In this document: positions 7,104-15,225 of the stretch, piece by piece
Layout of the letters: the number at the start of each line of letters is the position of its first letter
Position numbering within the stretch: position 1 is the first letter of the stretch
Assembly (NCBI GenBank): GCA_003526375.1
Contig: DPDG01000081.1
Location: forward strand, 1-26,414
From: Lentisphaeria bacterium
GTDB lineage: Bacteria > Verrucomicrobiota > Lentisphaeria > Victivallales > UBA1829
Reading direction: 5' to 3'
Length of the DNA stretch: 26,414 bases
The notes under the pieces: model-generated
What the model saw: the letters and a program-made list of their open reading frames with translations, nothing else
What the model was told of the DNA's origin: nothing
Databases searched by the model: none
Made by a program: the position numbers and the translations under genes

Positions 7104-9060
7104 GCCTGGCATTCCCCTTTTCAAGCTCATGACAGATGTATTTCAGGTCATTTGCATTCAAATGGAATAAATGACATATCTCCAGGTTCAGCCCGGCAAA
7201 GGCTTGCCCATTCTTCACGACGGATTCCGCCATTTGCGCCAGCTCCGCGATTTTCCCGGCAGGCAGCAGGGGAAACGGCAGCTCCTCCAGATCGCCGCGG
7301 AGCACCTTATGCGTCGCATATTTCTTCATGAAGATATATTGGAATACAGTGGAATTCAGGAACGCCAGGACCAGCGTCACAGGATAGGACGGCAGTTCCG
7401 GAATCAGAATATTCGCACTGTTCAGAATCCAGCGGCGCCGGTCGTCATAGGCGAAAATCAGACGGCTGGAAATAAAACGGTAGACCAGTTTCTCCGGCGC
7501 GGCATAGAGGTGCAGAGGCGCAACCTGCTGATAGGAATCGAACGGCACTTTGATGAACCAGTGAGGCTCCGAAAAGAAAAACGGATTGACGTCGCCTCCC
7601 TTGAAAACCTCCTCATAGCCGGCCTGCGGGCTCTCTGAAACATACCTGCGGTTGTCGCCGGTCACGATTCCCAGCGCCCACCGGGCATGTCCTTTCAAGG
7701 TCAGATGAGGCAGAGAAAAAATCCGCTTCAGCAAACCGGAGTCCCGTTCCGTCATATTCACATGATACGCACAATCTCTGCGGGAAAGGACATCCGCACA
7801 CGACACCTGCCGGGTTTCATCATCCGACTCCACGGCAAAGACGGCGTCCGCCGCAGGAACGGATTTCACCACGTCCAGACGTACGGAATTCGTGAAAACG
7901 CCGGAAAACTTCCGTCCGAGAAGCTTGATCCGGCGGAGAGTATGCCGCTCCGTCAGAATCCGGCGGATATCCGCATGACTTCTGATGTTCAGAACGGATT
8001 CCGGCAGAATCACGGAAAGCGTTCCGCCTTCTTTCAGCAGAGAAAGTGCCTTGACGATGAACAGGGAAAAGGTTTCACCCGAACGGATCTCTTTCAGAAC
8101 CCCGCGCGAGTAGGAACTTTTTTTCGCGGTTCCCCACGGCGGATTTGTCGCAATGAAATCAAAAAATCCGAGAAAACGGTTTGTCCGGCAGTTCCTCGCC
8201 CCGGTGGCGAATTCACTCAACGCATCGGCACAGTAAAGATGCGGCGTGAACTCAAGCCGGGGAAACTTCAGCATCAGGTTGATCCGTGCGATATGCAGCG
8301 CTGTTTCGTCAATATCAACTCCGAACAGCCCTTCCGGCTGCAAATTTAAAATATCGGCGGCGGCGCAAAGATAATTTCCGGTTCCGCAGCAGGGGTCCAG
8401 AAAATGCCTGACATTCATCCCATCCGCGATTTTCAGGGAATCGCAGATCAGGTCCTCCGGCGTATAATAAGACCCTTTGGAATATTTCGTGCCGTCACGG
8501 GAAAGCGCCTGGTAAAGGTTGCCGCACAGAGAATCGGAAATCATGCCGTCAAGCACCTCCGCCACCAGCGGATAAACTTCATTCACTTCCGACGGCGCCA
8601 GCTCCGCATACCATTTCAACATCTCCTCCCGGACGCAGTCCCGGTTCCAGACCGTATCCTCCGGCAGAAAAACTCCCGGTTCCTCCGTCAGCAGTTCGCC
8701 CCGCTTGCAAAGCTGATCCGATACAGCGGCAAACAGGATCGCGGCGACTCCGCACCTTTTCCCGCGGATCGCCTTGCGCAGTTTCGCAATTCCCGCCGGG
8801 AAATCGCTGTGATGCGGCGTATGAAACGAACGGGAGTTGCTTTTGTTCGCACATTTGCGCAGTTTGTCGACGACATGGTTGCGGATATCTTTTTTCAAGG
8901 CAAGAACGTCCACGCGCGACAACATGACCGGACGCCGCGCCGCCGGTACAATCCTCCCGCACCGCACCCAGTTCCGCACCGTTGCCGCCGACACCCCCAG
9001 AATTCCGGCGGTACGCTCCACAGTCAACAGTTGCAAATATGTTTTCGGACTCACGCCCAT
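7096..9060 (-). CDS. N6-adenine DNA methylase with N-terminal helix-turn-helix
   Basis: 654 residues, cytoplasmic. Residues about 10-60 form a MerR/excisionase-like helix-turn-helix (LTVERTAGILGVSAATVRNWVRCGRIVP). A helical region follows, then the methylase core: KGSYYTPEDLI (about 195-205), motif I FLDPCCGTGNYL (220-231), a VDIDETAL segment (248-255) and catalytic motif IV NPPW (306-309). The C-terminal third resembles the TaqI-like target-recognition domain (WFIKVPFDSYQQ, LVYRFISSRLIFAYDDRRRWILNSANILIP, LAFLNSTVFQYIF). I see no nuclease motif and no neighbouring restriction gene, so it looks like an orphan modification enzyme or part of an unrecognised defence or regulatory system. Start: AGGAG 8 bases upstream. 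A LacI-type palindrome (9150-9159) sits upstream of its probable promoter. Confidence 0.88.
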   Translation of the reverse strand: MGVSPKTYLQLLTVERTAGILGVSAATVRNWVRCGRIVPAARRPVMLSRVDVLALKKDIRNHVVDKLRKCANKSNSRSFHTPHHSDFPAGIAKLRKAIRGKRCGVAAILFAAVSDQLCKRGELLTEEPGVFLPEDTVWNRDCVREEMLKWYAELAPSEVNEVYPLVAEVLDGMISDSLCGNLYQALSRDGTKYSKGSYYTPEDLICDSLKIADGMNVRHFLDPCCGTGNYLCAAADILNLQPEGLFGVDIDETALHIARINLMLKFPRLEFTPHLYCADALSEFATGARNCRTNRFLGFFDFIATNPPWGTAKKSSYSRGVLKEIRSGETFSLFIVKALSLLKEGGTLSVILPESVLNIRSHADIRRILTERHTLRRIKLLGRKFSGVFTNSVRLDVVKSVPAADAVFAVESDDETRQVSCADVLSRRDCAYHVNMTERDSGLLKRIFSLPHLTLKGHARWALGIVTGDNRRYVSESPQAGYEEVFKGGDVNPFFFSEPHWFIKVPFDSYQQVAPLHLYAAPEKLVYRFISSRLIFAYDDRRRWILNSANILIPELPSYPVTLVLAFLNSTVFQYIFMKKYATHKVLRGDLEELPFPLLPAGKIAELAQMAESVVKNGQAFAGLNLEICHLFHLNANDLKYICHELEKGNARRQ

Positions 9061-9093
9061 GTCCTGCGCTCCTGCAAAAAAACAATCCAGTGT

Positions 9094-9121
9094 AATGTAA
9101 ACGAATCAGGGCATTTTTCAA
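9094..9121 (-). promoter_or_regulatory. Probable promoter of the methylase gene
   Basis: On the minus strand, TTGAAA (complement of 9116-9121) and TACATT (complement of 9094-9099) are separated by 16 bp, 33 bp before the start codon. It matches consensus at 5/6 and 4/6 positions. It is part of the 359-bp gap 9061-9419, which otherwise holds two palindromes and the divergent cassette 2 promoter. Confidence 0.5.
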
Positions 9122-9149
9122 GCGGGCTGGTTTGACGCTTCTTTTTAGA

Positions 9150-9159
9150 CAAACGTTTG
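9150..9159. promoter_or_regulatory. LacI-type palindrome CAAACGTTTG (upstream site)
   Basis: A perfect 10-bp palindrome with central CG, typical of LacI-family operators, preceded by AGA. The 12-mer AGACAAACGTTT recurs exactly at 9386-9397 in the cassette 2 promoter, 239 bp away. It lies about 28 bp upstream of the methylase -35 box. Confidence 0.6.
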
Positions 9160-9344
9160 GCTTTTTTCTTCTGCAAAAGGATAAATTAAAATCCGACTGA
9201 TATTTCAAGTTCAGCAGAATATAAAATGAGACAAGCTGAAATACAACTCTTTTCCTTCCCCTGAATCTTTCTTTGCCGCCCTCTTTCTCTGCCGGGCTTC
9301 AAGCAGCCGCAGGATTTATTTTTCACTTTTTTTCAAATCACCTA

Positions 9345-9373
9345 TTGACAATCAGGCCTTTTCAGCTTATAAT
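9345..9373 (+). promoter_or_regulatory. Consensus sigma70 promoter of cassette 2
   Basis: TTGACA (9345-9350), a 17-bp spacer and TATAAT (9368-9373): a perfect consensus promoter in front of the LacI gene at 9420, and the only clear promoter for the operon that follows. Confidence 0.9.
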
Positions 9374-9385
9374 TAAAGAGTGTTA

Positions 9386-9397
9386 AGACAAACGTTT
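9386..9397. promoter_or_regulatory. LacI-type operator at the cassette 2 transcription start
   Basis: AGACAAACGTTT contains the palindrome AAACGTTT (9390-9397). It begins 12 bp after the -10 box, downstream of or at the expected start site, and matches the 9147-9158 sequence exactly. It is the probable binding site of the regulator encoded at 9420. Confidence 0.65.
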
Positions 9398-9419
9398 TTA
9401 TTCAGCTCAGGGAGACAGT

Positions 9420-10436
9420 ATGGCGGCGACACTGAAAGATGTTGCAAAACTGGCGGAAGTCGACATCGGCTCCGTCTCACGAACCCTCGGCAATCATCCG
9501 AGAGCACAGAAACTGCGCCCGGAAACGCGTCAGAGAATTCTGGATGCCGCGCGTAAACTCGGATACCGCCGCAATCAGTTTGCCGCCGCCATGCGCACAG
9601 GAGTCAACGCCACGATTGCGATCATCAACAGCGGCGACTACAGTATCGGGCACAGCCAGAGCGCCACGCGGGTGCTGTACGGAATTCTGGATGCCGCGGG
9701 GGCAAGCAATTACGCGCTCAAGACTTATACCGACAACGACCTGCCGTCCTGCATCGAGGAGATCCTTTCCAGCCAGATCAAACATGTCATTTCGATGAGC
9801 ACGAAAAACGGCAAGCGGGAGGAAACGGCTTTTCTATGCCGTCAGTATGGTCTGAATCTGGTCTTTGTGTATGAAACCGGACACGGCGAATTCCCGGCGG
9901 TCGCATCCGGCAACTATGAAATCTCCCGTGAAACAGTCAAGTATCTTGCCGCAATGGGACACCGCAGAATCGCACTGGTCTGCGGCGAATATCAGTTCTG
10001 GCACTATATGACGGAAAAATACAACGGGTATCTTGCGGGGCTGAAGGAATCGGGAATTGAACCGGAATTCAGCCTCATGATCTGCGAAGCGGACATTACG
10101 CCGAAACTTCATGAAATGCTGGATCGTCCGCCGGAAACGCGCCCGACAGCCTTTTTCTGTATCGGCGACGGCATGGCGATGCAGGTCCAGCGCATGGCGA
10201 TCCGCAAGGGACTGCGTGTTCCGGAAGATGTCTCCACGACCGGCTTCGGATATACGGATTCCGGGGAGAACGCTCTTTCCCCTCTGACATCCGTCAATGA
10301 GATGCATGAAAATCTCGGCAGCAGCGCATTCCGTCTCCTGATTCACGGCAAGCTTGATCTGCCGCAGGAGCCGGACGGCACCTATCGTGTTCCGGCAGAG
10401 CTGATCAAACGGGAATCAGTGGCAAAACTGAATTAA
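9420..10436 (+). CDS. LacI-family transcriptional regulator (cassette 2)
   Basis: 338 residues. The N-terminal helix-turn-helix is classical (TLKDVAKLAEVDIGSVSRTLGNHPRAQKLRPETRQRILDAARKLGYRRNQFAAAMRTG, residues 4-61). The effector-binding domain follows (VNATIAIINSG to the end), with the usual landmarks LAAMGHRRIALVCG, RPTAFFCIGDGMAMQVQRMAIRKGLRVPEDVSTTGFGYTD and PLTSVNEMHENLG. It probably binds a sugar or sugar derivative and represses its own operon through the AAACGTTT palindrome at 9390-9397. Start: GGGAG (9410-9414) five bases upstream. The pseudopilin gene follows after 19 bp. Confidence 0.93.
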   Translation: MAATLKDVAKLAEVDIGSVSRTLGNHPRAQKLRPETRQRILDAARKLGYRRNQFAAAMRTGVNATIAIINSGDYSIGHSQSATRVLYGILDAAGASNYALKTYTDNDLPSCIEEILSSQIKHVISMSTKNGKREETAFLCRQYGLNLVFVYETGHGEFPAVASGNYEISRETVKYLAAMGHRRIALVCGEYQFWHYMTEKYNGYLAGLKESGIEPEFSLMICEADITPKLHEMLDRPPETRPTAFFCIGDGMAMQVQRMAIRKGLRVPEDVSTTGFGYTDSGENALSPLTSVNEMHENLGSSAFRLLIHGKLDLPQEPDGTYRVPAELIKRESVAKLN

Positions 10437-10455
10437 AAATAAAAACGGAGGAAAA

Positions 10456-11199
10456 ATGAAAAAAGCGGAAAGGAATACTTTCACCTTGATCGAACTTCTG
10501 ATCGTAATAGCGATCATCGCCATTCTGGCGGCAATGCTGCTTCCGGCACTGAACAAGGCACGCGAAAAGGCGCGAGGAACTACGTGTCTCAGCAATCTGA
10601 AACAGGCTTATCTCCCCGTCATGATGTATGCCTCGGACTGGAAAGACTGGATTGTGCCGATCCGGACAGGAATGGCGGGGTTCAGCAGCACAAGCCCGTT
10701 GAAAGAGCTGGATAAACAGGGATATGTGAAAAATCAGAGTGTGTTCATCTGCCCCTCACTTTCACCCCGCAAATATATTCCCTGGCGCGGCGAACAGGAA
10801 TATTATCAGACCTATGGACGCTGGCAGTCGGCTTACAGCACGATTCCCGGCGGTTATCTCAAACTCAGCCTGTATGAGCTCGGATTCAGAAATGATGCCA
10901 ACCCGAAAAAATACAAATCACCTCTGTTCATGGACTCAATTCAGAATACGAACAATAATCCGGCAACGGGGGATGTTTCGCCTTATTCGCAGTCGTCAAA
11001 GATTAATTTCGTATCCACAGGCGACACAGGAACCAGTGCCGGAGTGCACCGCAGACACTCCGGGTTGGCAAATGTCCTTCAAATCGGAGGAAGCGCCGCA
11101 GCAGAGAACAAAGACGAGCTTTCCGCCAACTATCGCGCCTGGGACGCCTATCGGTTGAAACAGGTCAATGAAAGAAATATCTGGGAAGTCACTTACTGA
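10456..11199 (+). CDS. Type IV pseudopilin-like protein (cassette 2)
   Basis: 247 residues. A short leader (KKAERNT) precedes FTLIELLIVIAIIAILAAMLLPALNKAREKARG, the prepilin alpha1 helix with Glu5. The globular part includes QSVFICPSLSPRKYIPW and ends with HSGLANVLQIGG, which keeps the His and spacing of the H-X9-DG box but has Gly for Asp. The residue before the expected cleavage point is Thr, not Gly. It is likely membrane anchored by the uncleaved or processed N-terminal helix with the globular part outside. Start: GGAGG (10447-10451) four bases upstream. It is the second gene of cassette 2. Whether it forms a pilus-like fibre cannot be told from sequence. Confidence 0.9.
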   Translation: MKKAERNTFTLIELLIVIAIIAILAAMLLPALNKAREKARGTTCLSNLKQAYLPVMMYASDWKDWIVPIRTGMAGFSSTSPLKELDKQGYVKNQSVFICPSLSPRKYIPWRGEQEYYQTYGRWQSAYSTIPGGYLKLSLYELGFRNDANPKKYKSPLFMDSIQNTNNNPATGDVSPYSQSSKINFVSTGDTGTSAGVHRRHSGLANVLQIGGSAAAENKDELSANYRAWDAYRLKQVNERNIWEVTY

Positions 11200-11234
11200 T
11201 TCCCCAAAAATAAAACATTAATGAAAGGTTTTTT

Positions 11235-13022
11235 ATGTCTTACAGACTCATGACGGCATTGTTCGGAACAATATTGTGCGCAGGAGCCCTAAGCGGAGCA
11301 AATGCGAACTTCGCTCTGGAACCACAGAAGAAACTGATCAAATTCGGATGGGATGCCCCCACGCCCGCCTATCTTCTGAAACACCTCGATGAAATTGAAA
11401 ACCATATGACTCCTTATGACGGAATGAGCATTGACCTGAACTCATCGACGAAGAAGAAAGCGCCTCCCGGCTCGAAATGGGAGCGTGCCGCAGGCTCGGC
11501 ATCCATGATGTTCGGAGACTGGAAATGGGAACGATCTTTCTTCGAAAGGGAAATAGCGGAACTGAAAGAAGCCAACGCGAAACTCAAATACCTGAAGCAC
11601 AACTTCATCAATACCAATTCCATGGCGGTGATCAAGGACAAGTTTGACTGGTTCGACGACGAAATGTGGAGCGTGATTACAAATAATTTTGCACTGATGG
11701 CATCCATCGCAAAAGAGACCGGCTGCAAGGGGCTTCTGCTGGATATCGAAAATTATGAACGCCAGACATTTCTGTATAACCCTGCCATGAAACACTCTTA
11801 TGCGGATACGTGGGACAAAGTGCGTCAACGCGGACGCGAGTTCATTACGGCGATCACGAAAGCATATCCGGACATTACCCTTTTCACTTTCTTCTGGCTG
11901 GATCAGAATTATGTCAGTGCGGACGGAGTAAACTCGCCTTATCTGAAATCAGAAAAATGGATCATGGGGCTTTCCCTCGCTTTCATCAATGGCATTTACG
12001 ATGTGCTCCCGGAAACGGCAACAATTGTGGAAGGCATGGAGGCCGCCGGATACCGTGCAAACAGCCGTTCCGATTATGAGACCATCGCAGCAAACCGTAT
12101 GAAAAAGTCGAAATGGCTGATTGATCCCGCTCATTACGAAAAATACCGTCGCCGCACCCAGCTCGGCATCGCCACGTATCTGGACCGCTACATTCATACC
12201 GATCCCAAATCCGTGTGGTTCCTGTCAGCCGACGCGAAGAAAAATCTTGAACTGCTCAAACGCAACCTGGGTTATGCTCTCTATTTCTCCGATGAATATG
12301 CCTGGACCTGGGGTGAAAAACGCTCCTGGTATCCCTGGAAATTCACCGGCTGGATGAAAAAAGCATGCGATGCAGTAAAACGTCCGGGACCGCTGTGGGA
12401 AGATGCACTTCCCGGCATTACGCGGGGCATGATCTATGCAAAAGACCCGCACCGCTACTATCGCGAAAAGATTGCAAATAATGAGTTCCCGCGGAATCTG
12501 GTCCGCAATCCGGGATTTGAAGACACCTCGGCGGCGGAAGTCAATGGAAAACTGCCATCGGATTGTAATTTCCTGAAAGCGGCGCGTCCGTGGGGATACT
12601 GGCAGCCCGCCAGTTCAAAAGGACATTTCACTATAGAGAAAGATACCGGCTTCAACGGAAGCAAGGCGGCAAAACTGACCGGAGTCAAATCGGGAACAGT
12701 TCTTCAGGGAATCCAGCTTGAAGAAAACGGAGTATACTTTCTGCGGGCGAAAGCAAAAACTGCGGGAAACGCAAACATCACACTCAATATAGGCTGGCAC
12801 GATGAAAAGGGACGCTGGAACTTCTGGGGCAGTAATGTCGCCGTTCCTTTTTCAGGTAAAACCGTCAATGGCTGGAAAGAGGCGTCCTTTCTGCTGATGA
12901 AGGAACAGATTCCAGCCGGAGCAAAGAGTTTCTCCGTCATGCTCTCTGTCAAAGGCGGAGAATCCGGACAGGACCAGGTGTTGATCGACGATGTGGAAGT
13001 CTATAATCTGAACGGGAAATGA
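11235..13022 (+). CDS. Exported TIM-barrel-like protein with C-terminal jelly-roll domain
   Basis: 595 residues. A signal peptide spans about 1-24 (LMTALFGTILCAGALSGANA). Residues about 33-410 look like a (beta/alpha) barrel: FGWDAPTPAYLLKHLDEIE at its start and a strand ending in GLLLDIENYE, with D170 and E172 as the most plausible catalytic acids (DxE). Residues about 420-595 form a jelly-roll carbohydrate-binding-like domain (NLVRNPGFEDTS, then NITLNIGWHDEKGRWNFWG and VLIDDVEVYNL), clearly related to the separate protein at 17035-17607. I cannot assign a glycoside hydrolase family. The protein is probably periplasmic or on the cell surface and may make the first cut in the substrate of the cassette 2 pathway. 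The next gene begins one base after its stop. Confidence 0.8.
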   Translation: MSYRLMTALFGTILCAGALSGANANFALEPQKKLIKFGWDAPTPAYLLKHLDEIENHMTPYDGMSIDLNSSTKKKAPPGSKWERAAGSASMMFGDWKWERSFFEREIAELKEANAKLKYLKHNFINTNSMAVIKDKFDWFDDEMWSVITNNFALMASIAKETGCKGLLLDIENYERQTFLYNPAMKHSYADTWDKVRQRGREFITAITKAYPDITLFTFFWLDQNYVSADGVNSPYLKSEKWIMGLSLAFINGIYDVLPETATIVEGMEAAGYRANSRSDYETIAANRMKKSKWLIDPAHYEKYRRRTQLGIATYLDRYIHTDPKSVWFLSADAKKNLELLKRNLGYALYFSDEYAWTWGEKRSWYPWKFTGWMKKACDAVKRPGPLWEDALPGITRGMIYAKDPHRYYREKIANNEFPRNLVRNPGFEDTSAAEVNGKLPSDCNFLKAARPWGYWQPASSKGHFTIEKDTGFNGSKAAKLTGVKSGTVLQGIQLEENGVYFLRAKAKTAGNANITLNIGWHDEKGRWNFWGSNVAVPFSGKTVNGWKEASFLLMKEQIPAGAKSFSVMLSVKGGESGQDQVLIDDVEVYNLNGK

Positions 13023-13023
13023 C

Positions 13024-15225
13024 ATGAAACAGATGGAAATGCTGCGCAATCACTCGGTATTCTGGTCGAAGCTCGGCTTCTGCTATGATCCGCCGCGACT
13101 CGGAAAAGACGGAAAACCCATTGTTTTCTTCGACAACTGGGAACAGGTGAAGAAATATCACCGGGATTTCTACAACGCCGGAATCCGTCTCCATACAAGC
13201 ATTCTTTTCACAGGATGGACAGGCGTGAATCAATATGATTATGAACTGACGGACAAAGTGCTCAATACTATTTTCTCCTGCGGGGAGAATCTGCTCTACA
13301 TCCCTCGCATCAAGCTGAATGTCCCTCTTGAATGGGAACGGGAGAATCCGGAGGAACTCTGCGTCTATTACGGCGGTCCGAGGGAAAAAGAGGCGATCCG
13401 CGCACTGGTCGGCACACCGAAACATGATCTGCTGGGGTATCAATCCCCGCGCGGATACTATACGGCAGGCGGATGGCAGGATGACCGTCCGAATGTCGGA
13501 GGAGTCATCGGCAATCAAAGTTTCTCGTCGCAGAAATGGCTCCGTGACGCAGGAGAAGCGCTGCGCCGCCTGATACGACGCATAGAAGACGGTCCTTACG
13601 GGAATCGTGTTCCGGCATACCACATCGCCTATGGCGCATCCGGGGAAAGCTGCCTGTGGGGACGCTGCAACGTGCATGACAATGCGGATTACGGTATTAC
13701 CAACAGAAAAGCGTTTTTTGACTGGGGTATGAAAAAATACGGCTCATTGGAAGCACTCCGCGAAGCGTGGCATCAGCCGTTTCTTGCGAGGAAAAATGCC
13801 GAAGTTCCCCCGCCCAGCCGTAAAGAGGGGGCAATCCGGAACATGAATGAGTTCATGCGCAGCGCGCCGGAGGATCGGATCTGCACAGATTACGACCTGT
13901 TCATGAGTGACGTCAATATGGATGCGATGGAGCATTTCGGAAAAATCGTAAAAAAAGAAACGAACGGTAAGCCGGTCGGGGCGTTTTACGGGTATTTTCT
14001 GGAAGTCGCACGTTCTACATACACGGGATATAACGGCATTGAACGTTTCATGAAATCGCCCTGGGTGGATTTTATCGCCGCACCCAAACGGGAGGGCGGC
14101 GGCGAAATGTCCGTCGCACAGTCGATCAACCGTTCAAAACTCTGGATGGACGAGCTGGACAACCGGACTTTCCTTGCCAATGGCGTCGGCATAGAATATA
14201 AAAGTTCCGGTTTGGATGAAACGAAGGCAATCATGTGGCGCGAAGCCGCTAAAAATCTTTCTCACGGTTCCAGTTTCTGGTGGATGGATCTCGGCGGCGG
14301 ATGGTATGACTCCCCGGATCTGTTGGCGGAAATCGCACGTATTGAAAAGACCTCGGCGAAAATCAGGGGTAGAAAACGGGAATCAATCAGCGAAGTCCTG
14401 CTTGTCGCGGATGAAGAAGCGTTCCATTATCACAAGACAAGCTACTATCTTCACCGCCGCCTGTTTGCGGACGTGATCGACAGTATGAACCGGGTCGGCG
14501 CGCCTTATGATCTCTACCGGATGAACGATCTGGAGACACTGGACCTCACGCCATATAAGCTGATTCTTTTCCTGAATCCCTTCCGGGTACAAAGCGGACA
14601 GTGGAAGCGGATTTCAGCACGCTTTCCGGAGAATGTCACGCTTTTATGGAATTATGCCCCCGGAATGATTCTGGATGATGTCTGCAAAGCGGAGAATATC
14701 GGAATCTTTACAGGTTTTGAAGTTGCGGAAAGAGCTGACAATCCCTATCTGCCCCTGAAAACAGCCGGAGCTCTGCAGGGAACATCCGATCTGGTCTGGG
14801 CTCCGCATATCGCGGACGATGTCTGTCCGGTTGCAGACAACTGTCCGGTTTTTGAGATCACAGGTCCTGCCGCTGTAAAACCGCTGGCATTTTACGAAAA
14901 CGGAGGAATCGCCGCAGGAGAGATGACGCGGGAAAAACAGAGGATTATTTATACGGCTGTACCGCTTTTCAAAACGGAACATCTACGGAAGCTCATGGAA
15001 CAAAGTCAATGCAAATGCCTTGCTCCGGTCAATACGCTCGTTTATGGCGACAGTCGTTTTATTGCGGTCTTCGCATGGGCGGAATGCCACTTTATGTTCT
15101 CCCTGCCTCCGGCAAAGTGGCGGGAGGCTGTAAGCGGAAATTGCCGGGAGGGCGGCAGCAGAATCAATGTAAAACTGAAAGCGAATGAAATAAAATTATG
15201 GATCAGGGAAGATGACAATGAATGA
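13024..15225 (+). CDS. Cytoplasmic GH42-like glycosidase
   Basis: 733 residues, no signal peptide. Residues about 10-440 look like a GH42-type barrel. Candidate acid/base E208 lies in YGASGESCLWG, and candidate nucleophile E377 in LWMDELDNRTF, near where the catalytic pair of clan A enzymes falls. GSSFWWMDLGGGWY follows. Residues about 450-640 resemble the class I glutamine-amidotransferase-like trimerisation domain of GH42 enzymes (VLLVADEEAFHYH, GAPYDLYRMNDLETLDLTPYKLILFLNPF), and the rest a small C-terminal beta domain. Role inferred: hydrolysis of an imported galactoside-like or related oligosaccharide. Start: GGGAA six bases upstream; only one base separates it from the preceding gene, so translation is probably coupled. 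Confidence 0.8.
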   Translation: MKQMEMLRNHSVFWSKLGFCYDPPRLGKDGKPIVFFDNWEQVKKYHRDFYNAGIRLHTSILFTGWTGVNQYDYELTDKVLNTIFSCGENLLYIPRIKLNVPLEWERENPEELCVYYGGPREKEAIRALVGTPKHDLLGYQSPRGYYTAGGWQDDRPNVGGVIGNQSFSSQKWLRDAGEALRRLIRRIEDGPYGNRVPAYHIAYGASGESCLWGRCNVHDNADYGITNRKAFFDWGMKKYGSLEALREAWHQPFLARKNAEVPPPSRKEGAIRNMNEFMRSAPEDRICTDYDLFMSDVNMDAMEHFGKIVKKETNGKPVGAFYGYFLEVARSTYTGYNGIERFMKSPWVDFIAAPKREGGGEMSVAQSINRSKLWMDELDNRTFLANGVGIEYKSSGLDETKAIMWREAAKNLSHGSSFWWMDLGGGWYDSPDLLAEIARIEKTSAKIRGRKRESISEVLLVADEEAFHYHKTSYYLHRRLFADVIDSMNRVGAPYDLYRMNDLETLDLTPYKLILFLNPFRVQSGQWKRISARFPENVTLLWNYAPGMILDDVCKAENIGIFTGFEVAERADNPYLPLKTAGALQGTSDLVWAPHIADDVCPVADNCPVFEITGPAAVKPLAFYENGGIAAGEMTREKQRIIYTAVPLFKTEHLRKLMEQSQCKCLAPVNTLVYGDSRFIAVFAWAECHFMFSLPPAKWREAVSGNCREGGSRINVKLKANEIKLWIREDDNE

